Shown here: piece after piece, positions 58,789 through 64,000 of the stretch | How the letters are laid out: each line of letters opens with the position of its first letter | Numbering within the stretch: position 1 is the stretch's first letter | Assembly (NCBI GenBank): GCA_036676235.1 | Contig: JAKFDI010000025.1 | Span: 1 to 64,000, forward strand | DNA: 64,000 nt | Direction of reading: 5' to 3' | DNA from: JAKFDI01 sp036676235 | GTDB lineage: Bacteria > Pseudomonadota > Gammaproteobacteria > Burkholderiales > Burkholderiaceae_C | Made by a program: the position numbers and the translations under genes | The notes under the pieces: generated by a model | Told to the model about the DNA's origin: nothing | The model's input: only the letters and a program-made list of their open reading frames with translations | The model's database searches: none

Positions 58789-59265
58789 TCAGGTCGGCGA
58801 GAACAGGCCGAGCGACACGGCGACCAGCGCCGGCTTGTCCTCGCCCTCGATCTCGACGGTGTTCTCGGTGCGGATGAGCACAAAGCCGTCTGCCCGCGCC
58901 TCGGCCGACAGCAGCTTGATGTGGTTGCGCACGCGCGCGCCGGCACGCACCGGCGCAATGAAGCGCAGCTTGTCCATGCCGTAGTTCACCGACTTCTTCG
59001 CCTTCAGGCCGGCGAACACCTCATAGGTGGTGATGGGCAGCAGCGACAGCGTGAGAAAGCCGTGCGCGACCGGCGCGCCGAACGGGCTCTCGCGGGTGGC
59101 ACGCTCCACGTCGATGTGGATCCACTGCCGGTCTTCGGTGCAGTCGGCGAACGCATCGATGCGCGATTGCGGCACCGGCACCCAGGCGGAGGTGCCGATG
59201 GGCTGGCCGACGAAGTCTTTCAGGTTGTCGAAGGTGAGGGCGGCTGTGGTCACGGCGGGCTCCAT
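58789..59265 (-). CDS. MaoC-type (hotdog) acyl-CoA hydratase
   Basis: A 158-residue hotdog protein: LKDFVGQPIGTSAWVPVPQSRIDAFADCTEDRQWIHIDVERA with the hydratase-2 motif (Asp, His), then SPFGAPVAHGFLTLSLLP and VNYGMDKLRFIAPVRAGARVRNHIKL. It hydrates a trans-2-enoyl-CoA, typically to the R-hydroxyacyl form. ATG 59265 is preferred; longer frames upstream look non-coding. Upstream of the ACAD11-like gene in the same operon. Confidence 0.9.
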   Translation of the reverse strand: MEPAVTTAALTFDNLKDFVGQPIGTSAWVPVPQSRIDAFADCTEDRQWIHIDVERATRESPFGAPVAHGFLTLSLLPITTYEVFAGLKAKKSVNYGMDKLRFIAPVRAGARVRNHIKLLSAEARADGFVLIRTENTVEIEGEDKPALVAVSLGLFSPT

Positions 59266-59376
59266 GCAATGTCGCTGCATGGTGCCTCGCACGGCGCGTG
59301 CGCGGGGCCGCCCGGCATGCAGGCTTTTCATCTGGCGCATGCGAAGTTCTGATGCGGCCAGCGATGCCGCGCTGGC

Positions 59377-60663
59377 TCAGCTCGCGTGCCGCACGAAAAG
59401 ATCGAGCACGCGTTCGTTCATCGTTCGCGGCACCTTGCCCGTCACCGCGACTGCGGCCTTCGTCGACAGCATCGTCGCGAACACCTGGCGCACCGCGTCC
59501 GGCGTCACCGCGTCCACGCTGGCCAGCCACTCGGCCCGCGAGCGCAAGCGCCTGTGCACGAACAGATCCTGCGCCGCACCCTCGATGCCGCGTGCCGGGC
59601 GTTCGATCAGGTCGAGGCTGCGCACGGCCAGTTGATTGCGCGCGCGTTGCAGCGCTGCCGGGGCGATCGACGCCGCGTGATCGGCCAGCAATCGGGCCAC
59701 GGCGGTGAGGAAAGGCAGCGCATGTTCGGGCGCGGTGGACGCGTCGATGACGAACTGCCCCGAGGCCGCGGTCAGATCCGCCGTGCAGCCGGTGTAGTAG
59801 GCAAGGCCCCGGCGCTCGCGGATCTCGTCCATCAGCGGCGAACTCATGCCCTCGCCGAACAGGGCCGCCGCAACGACGCTCGCGGCGTGCGGGCCGGCGA
59901 GGCTCGGTGCGGGGAAGCCGAGCACGATGTGCGTCTGCGTGCTTCCGGGCAGGCGTCGCGACGCGAAGCCGCCGACGTACCGCGTCGGCTCGATGTGGTT
60001 CGCCGCGCCGCCCGGCATCGCACCGAACGCGGCTTCCGCCTCGCGCGCGACAGCGGCTGGGTCGATGTTTCCCGCCACGCCGAGCACGACGTTGCTGCCC
60101 GTGTACAGCCGCTCGACGAAAGCGAGCAGGTCGTCGCGCGTGATGCGCTCGATGCTGTGGCGCGTGCCGACGATGGGCTGCGCGATCGGGTGCGTGCCGA
60201 AGCACAGCGTGTCGAACAGCTTGTTGGCGATCTCCACGCCGTCGTCTTCTTCCTCGGCCATCTCCTGCAGGATCACCCGGCGCTCGTTCGCCAGTTCGTC
60301 TGCGGGAAAAGTGCTGTTGCGCACGATGTCGCCGAGCATGCGCACGAAGGCGAGCGCGTCACGCGCGAGGCCACGCATGTGGAAGGCCGTGTGGTCGCGG
60401 TCGGTGTGCGCGTTGACCTCGGCGCCGAGCTGCTCCGCGTCGAGGTTGATCTGCTGACAGGTGCGCGTCGCCGTGCCCTTGAAGGCCATGTGCTCGACGA
60501 GATGGCTGATGCCGTTCAGCCGGGCACTTTCGTGACCGCTTCCCGCACGGACGAAGACGCTGGCGCTGACGCTGTCCAGGTGCGGCAGTCGCATGGCGAC
60601 GACGCGAACGCCGTTGGGCAGGGTGGTGACGGTGGTGTCATGTTTCAAAGGGGTGTCCGTCAT
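59377..60663 (-). CDS. M16-family zinc metallopeptidase (PqqL/processing-peptidase-like)
   Basis: A 428-residue peptidase of the pitrilysin superfamily. The inverted zinc motif is HLVEH in LNGISHLVEHMAFKGT, with a distal glutamate in ILQEMAEEEDDGVEIANKLF. The second half has ALFGEGMSSPLMDEIRERRGLAYYTG (R/Y pair that stabilises substrate). No signal peptide, so probably cytoplasmic. The zinc-binding and inactive halves of this clan are joined in one chain. Stand-alone gene, 111 bases before the MaoC gene on the same strand; no functional link is evident. Confidence 0.93.
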   Translation of the reverse strand: MTDTPLKHDTTVTTLPNGVRVVAMRLPHLDSVSASVFVRAGSGHESARLNGISHLVEHMAFKGTATRTCQQINLDAEQLGAEVNAHTDRDHTAFHMRGLARDALAFVRMLGDIVRNSTFPADELANERRVILQEMAEEEDDGVEIANKLFDTLCFGTHPIAQPIVGTRHSIERITRDDLLAFVERLYTGSNVVLGVAGNIDPAAVAREAEAAFGAMPGGAANHIEPTRYVGGFASRRLPGSTQTHIVLGFPAPSLAGPHAASVVAAALFGEGMSSPLMDEIRERRGLAYYTGCTADLTAASGQFVIDASTAPEHALPFLTAVARLLADHAASIAPAALQRARNQLAVRSLDLIERPARGIEGAAQDLFVHRRLRSRAEWLASVDAVTPDAVRQVFATMLSTKAAVAVTGKVPRTMNERVLDLFVRHAS

Positions 60664-60829
60664 GGGTCTCGTCGGTCGGCCGGGCGCCAGTGTCTGCCGC
60701 CGATGCTTGGCGCGGCTACTGCCGAGCAGGGCCTGTCAGCTTGCTTGGCAATTGTCCGGTGGGTGGTGCGCCGGCGCCGCCGAGCAAGGCTGGCAATATT
60801 CGCAACCAAGAATCATGGGAGACGCCGGG

Positions 60830-62038
60830 ATGAATCTCTTCGAGTTGCAGGCCGAGTTGCGCCACTTTGCAGCGGAACGCGACTGGCAGTCGTTCCACAC
60901 GCCGAAGAACCTTTCGACCGCATTGATGGTCGAGGCGGCCGAGCTGGCGGAAATCTTTCAGTGGGCGACGCCTGAAGAGTCGCGGCTTGCACACCAGGAT
61001 GCGAGGTCCAAGGAGCGTATCGGCGAAGAGGTTGCGGATGTGTTGCTCTACCTGCTCCAGGTGGCGGACCACAGCGAGATCGACCTTGCGCAAGCGGTCA
61101 AGTCCAAGTTGGCGCGCAACGCAATGAAGTACCCGGCGAAGCAGACGATCGTGCGGGTCTCGTCGGTTCGCGCCTCAGCGCCGGGCACGCATGTCTTGCT
61201 CGACTACGAGAACGTCCAGCCGACCGAGACCGAGCTGCGGGCCAAGGTGCCGGATGTGAGCCAGCTGTGGGTATTTCATGGGCCGCACCAGCGGCAGGTC
61301 GAGCAGCGGTTTGCCTCTTTCGGTGCCAAGGTGACGGCGGTGCCGATCAGCAAGACCGGGAACAACGCGCTTGACTTCCATCTCACGTTCTACGTGGGCT
61401 ACATCGCCGCGCGGAACCCGGCTTCGGCCATCGTCGTCGTGGCGAACGACAAGGGTTATGAGCCCATGCTGGCGCATGCCAGGGCGATGGGGTTCGCCGT
61501 ACGTCAGGTCGGACATGGCCAGGCCAAGTCTCTGGCCAAGACGGCGGCTGCAAAGAAGGCTCCGGGAAAGAAGGCCGATGTCCAGCAGCCTGCGGTCAAG
61601 CGGGTGGCCACCAAGAAGGCTGTGGCCAAGAAGGCCACGGCCACGCCAGGGGTCAAGAAGGCTGCCCCGGCCAAGCCGGCGAACCCGAAGTTGACCCGTC
61701 AGGCAGCAGGCAAGGAGGTCACGGCGGCCGGGACAGTCGCCGCCGCTGACGTGCCCGGCTCGCCGTTGCCGCCACCGGTTGCATCGGCGACAGTGTCTGC
61801 AGACTCGCTCAAGAAGATCACTGACAACCTGCGGAACATGGGTGACAAGCGGCCGGTGAAGCCTGCGTCGTTGCGGCGGGCGCTGAAGTCGTTCCTTGGC
61901 GCGGAGACAGCAGACCAGTCGATCGAGGTGGCACTTGGCAACCTGTTCGCAGCCGGCGTGGCGTCGGTCGGCGCGAAGGGCGACGTGACGTACCCCGCGT
62001 TCGCGAACCAAGCGGGCGCTGTCGCTGAAACGGAGTGA
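60830..62038 (+). CDS. MazG-like pyrophosphohydrolase fused to a PIN/NYN-like nuclease domain with Lys/Ala-rich tail
   Basis: A 402-residue multidomain protein. Residues 1-105: all-alpha NTP pyrophosphohydrolase (MazG/dCTPase-like) with metal ligands in VEAAELAEIFQW and GEEVADVLLYLLQVAD. Residues 118-235: PIN-like domain (THVLLDYENVQPTETEL, NNALDFHLTFYVGY, VVVANDKGYEPML) with conserved Asp residues for metal. Residues 236-300: AKK/KKA repeats resembling histone H1-like DNA- or RNA-binding tails. Residues 325-402: a small helical C-terminal domain. ATG 60830 has GGGAG 9 bases upstream; an ATG at 60815 is also possible. The parts usually exist as separate proteins. Possible role in nucleotide-pool or RNA surveillance; not established. 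Confidence 0.85.
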   Translation: MNLFELQAELRHFAAERDWQSFHTPKNLSTALMVEAAELAEIFQWATPEESRLAHQDARSKERIGEEVADVLLYLLQVADHSEIDLAQAVKSKLARNAMKYPAKQTIVRVSSVRASAPGTHVLLDYENVQPTETELRAKVPDVSQLWVFHGPHQRQVEQRFASFGAKVTAVPISKTGNNALDFHLTFYVGYIAARNPASAIVVVANDKGYEPMLAHARAMGFAVRQVGHGQAKSLAKTAAAKKAPGKKADVQQPAVKRVATKKAVAKKATATPGVKKAAPAKPANPKLTRQAAGKEVTAAGTVAAADVPGSPLPPPVASATVSADSLKKITDNLRNMGDKRPVKPASLRRALKSFLGAETADQSIEVALGNLFAAGVASVGAKGDVTYPAFANQAGAVAETE

Positions 62039-62166
62039 TGCGGCTCAGCCGATCGGAGTGACGCGCAGACTCGCTGCGGCCGACCTCGCACGACACGGAG
62101 CGGTCCTTGGTAGGGAGCGTTCTACTGACTGATCTACTGACTTGACCGTGTTTCGGGCCAGAAAGG

Positions 62167-62203
62167 ACAAAGGCCTTAGCAGCTTGCGCCGCCAAGGCCT
62201 TGT
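62167..62203 (-). terminator. Terminator after tRNA-Asn
   Basis: ACAAAGGCCTT (62167-62177) pairs with AAGGCCTTGT (62194-62203). On the minus strand the stem is followed by TTTGTCCTTTCT. It lies 17 bases past the tRNA 3' end. Confidence 0.65.
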
Positions 62204-62219
62204 CACGTCTTCTGTTCTT

Positions 62220-62295
62220 TGGCTCCCCGACCTGGGCTCGAACCAGGGACCTACGGATTAACAGTCCGGCGCTCTACCAACTGAGCTATCGAGGA
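62220..62295 (-). tRNA. tRNA-Asn (anticodon GUU)
   Basis: 76 nt on the minus strand from TCCTCGATAGCTCAG to an encoded CCA. The anticodon loop is CTGTTAA (GUU), the T arm CCTGGTTCGAGCCCAGG, and the acceptor stem TCCTCGA with TCGGGGA. All four arms pair. It lies between the MazG-PIN gene and the TonB receptor. Confidence 0.96.
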
Positions 62296-62332
62296 ACAGA
62301 GCCGCAGATTATAGCGTGGCTTCTTCGGCCGC

Positions 62333-64000
62333 TTACAGGGCCGCTTCCACGGAGATGCGGAACGTGCGCGGGGCGAGCGGGTAGAGGTAGACGTGCTCGA
62401 ACTGGTAGGGCGACTCGCGCCAGGCGCGCTTGTCGGTCACGTTGTCGATGCCGGCGCGCCAGGTCAGCTCGGTGCCGGCCGCCTTGTGGCGGTGCACGAG
62501 GCCCAGGTCGAGCCGCGTCCATGATGGGATGCGCACGCTGTCGTTGTCGGGCAGCAGCGTTCGGTCGCCCTCGTGCACCAGTGCGCCGATGAGCCGCAGA
62601 CCCGGCAACGCCGCGACGCGGTAGCTGGCGTGCAGCTTCAAGGTCTGCTCGGGCACGTTGGGTGGGCGGCGGCCGTTGAGCGCGGCATCGGCGCTGCCGC
62701 GGCGCTCGGCGTTCTGCCACAGGGCGCTGGCCGCGAGCGTCCAGGCGTCGATGCGCCAGGTGGCACCGGCTTCGAGGCCGCGGTGGTGCGCCTCGCCGTC
62801 GATCGCCTGCGTGCAGCTGCCCGGCGTGGTGTCGTCTGCGCAGTTGGCGCCGATGCCGCCGCTGGCGGGGCGGGTGATGTCGAACCAGGCGAGCTGCCAG
62901 TCGAGCGTGGGCGTGTCGGCCTTGATGCCGATCTCGAACTGGCGGCTCTTCAGCGCGGGCAGCGGCTCGCCGGCATTGGCGTAGCGGGCGCGATTCGGTG
63001 CCACGTCCGATTCGATGCCCTGGCCCCAGCTCGCGTACACCATGTGCCGCGGCGTGAGCGTGTGGCTGAGCGCCAGCCAGGGCGTGGTGACGGACTGGGA
63101 GTAGTCGGTCGGGCGCGAGCCGTCGGTGCGCACGCTGGCGCGGTCCAGCCGCGTGTGACGCAGGCCCGCCCACGCACTCCAACGTTCGTTCAGACGAATC
63201 GCATCGCGCACGTACAGCTCGGTGGAGCGTTCGGTGCGCAGGGTGTTCTCTTCGGTCAGCGCCGGTGCGGCGGGCACGACGGCGGTGCCGTCGGTAGGGC
63301 CTGTACCGGCGTAGTTATAGGCCTGCCGCGGCGGACGGCCGCGGTAGCGGCTGAACAGCACGCCGGCGGTCAGGGCGTGCTGCAGCCCACCGGTGGCGAA
63401 GCTGCCGTCGACGTTCAGATCGAGTGCGTCGCTGCGGCGGCGTTCGTTCTCGCTGCGGTAGTCGTAGAAATCGACCGTGCCGTCGCTGCAGAAGCGGTCG
63501 TAGTTGCCTTCGGCGCCGCAGCCGAAGGGAAAGGCCATGCGGTCGTCCATGCGCAGGCGCTGCGTCATGGCGTGCGCGGTGAAGCGCCAGTTCTCGTTGA
63601 TGCGCTGGCGCAGGCGAAGCGAGGCGGTGTGGCTTTCCAGTTCGACCGGCAGCGACCACGGCTGGTTGTTGAGGTTGATGCGCGGATCGACCGGCGCCGG
63701 CACGTTGTTGCCGTGCATGCTGAAGCCGGCCTGGCTCGGTTGGCTCTGACGGCTGGTTTCGATCTCGGCTTCGATCAGCGTGTCGGATGAAACGCGCCAG
63801 TCGCCGGCGAGCGCGAAGAGATGGCGTCGGCCTTCGGAATCGCGCAGCGGCGGATCGAGGTGCTCGACGGCAGCGTTCAGGCGCAGGCCGAACGCATCGT
63901 TCACGCCGAATCGGTCGCCGATGTCGACCGCCGCACCGAACGTGTGACTGCTGCGAAAGCCGAGGCTGGCCGAGCGCACGCGGCCTTCGGGGCGCTTGAC
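62333..64000 (-). CDS. TonB-dependent outer-membrane receptor (partial, N-terminus outside window)
   Basis: At least 556 residues of the C-terminal beta-barrel; the frame is open through the window edge, so the plug domain and TonB box are not seen. Marks include GLRLNAAVEHLDPPLRDSEGRRHLFALAGDWRVS, ELYVRDAIRLNERWSAWAGLRHTRLD, MVYASWGQGIESDVAPNRARYANAGEPLPALKSRQFEIGIK, GLEAGATWRI and VDNVTDKRAWRE-like IDNVTDKRAW near the end, finishing FRISVEAAL. The pattern is that of siderophore-type (FhuA/FpvA-like) receptors. The substrate is not determined. Confidence 0.93.
   Translation of the reverse strand, partial: VKRPEGRVRSASLGFRSSHTFGAAVDIGDRFGVNDAFGLRLNAAVEHLDPPLRDSEGRRHLFALAGDWRVSSDTLIEAEIETSRQSQPSQAGFSMHGNNVPAPVDPRINLNNQPWSLPVELESHTASLRLRQRINENWRFTAHAMTQRLRMDDRMAFPFGCGAEGNYDRFCSDGTVDFYDYRSENERRRSDALDLNVDGSFATGGLQHALTAGVLFSRYRGRPPRQAYNYAGTGPTDGTAVVPAAPALTEENTLRTERSTELYVRDAIRLNERWSAWAGLRHTRLDRASVRTDGSRPTDYSQSVTTPWLALSHTLTPRHMVYASWGQGIESDVAPNRARYANAGEPLPALKSRQFEIGIKADTPTLDWQLAWFDITRPASGGIGANCADDTTPGSCTQAIDGEAHHRGLEAGATWRIDAWTLAASALWQNAERRGSADAALNGRRPPNVPEQTLKLHASYRVAALPGLRLIGALVHEGDRTLLPDNDSVRIPSWTRLDLGLVHRHKAAGTELTWRAGIDNVTDKRAWRESPYQFEHVYLYPLAPRTFRISVEAAL

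Overview
The window is high-GC DNA whose gene content, porin type, Bug-family binding proteins and short intergenic repeats (CGTTCGGGCTGAGCTTGTCG and variants) point to a betaproteobacterium of the order Burkholderiales, probably Comamonadaceae or a close relative. This placement is by pattern recognition only. Most of the window is catabolic, and substrates are handled as CoA thioesters.

Layout. 1-1.7 kb: a decaying locus (truncated sulfatase, frameshifted Bug binding protein, and only the C-terminal end of a LysR regulator). 1.7-5.8 kb: proVWX glycine betaine/proline uptake with a visible promoter and operator-like palindrome. 5.8-10.1 kb: porin, VOC-fold protein, aminoglycoside-phosphotransferase-like kinase and a divergent LysR gene. 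10.4-21.2 kb: two tandem branched-chain-type binding proteins, a fused LivH-LivM permease, LivG, LivF, two acyl-CoA dehydrogenases and an acyl-CoA ligase. 22-24.3 kb: chemoreceptor plus CheW. 24.8-27.2 kb: an intact-looking IS66 element with a perfect 8-bp target duplication. 27.9-36.4 kb: a catabolic unit (atypical SDR, aminotransferase, RraA-like protein, HyuB, HyuA, divergent Bug protein, IclR regulator) lying between that IS66 and an IS91-type element with its own tyrosine recombinase (36.6-38.8 kb). 39-42.3 kb: a broken gene, a small coiled-coil protein, a GFA protein, a TPP riboswitch in front of an apparently exported thiamine-binding protein, and a DUF3237 protein.

42.3-48.5 kb is the most unusual part: a compact selenocysteine island on the minus strand. 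It reads thioredoxin-domain fusion protein, a UGSC-motif selenoprotein whose gene carries an in-frame UGA followed by a bSECIS-like hairpin, selA, selB, selC (tRNA-Sec) and a PAS-domain protein. Ordinary gene calling splits the selenoprotein into two small fragments. Only selD is missing.

48.8-59.3 kb holds a second acyl-CoA catabolic cluster (acyl-CoA dehydrogenase, VOC protein, CaiB-type CoA-transferase, two enoyl-CoA hydratases, SDR, GntR/FCD regulator, acyl-CoA ligase, acyl-CoA dehydrogenase, MaoC hydratase). Several of its genes are paralogues of genes in the 7-21 kb cluster. A conserved 10-bp element (TGTTATATCA or one mismatch) lies before the liv cluster, between the divergent VOC and CoA-transferase genes, and before the GntR gene, suggesting one regulator ties the two clusters together. 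The window closes with an M16 peptidase, a MazG-PIN-lysine/alanine-rich fusion protein, tRNA-Asn and a partial TonB-dependent receptor.
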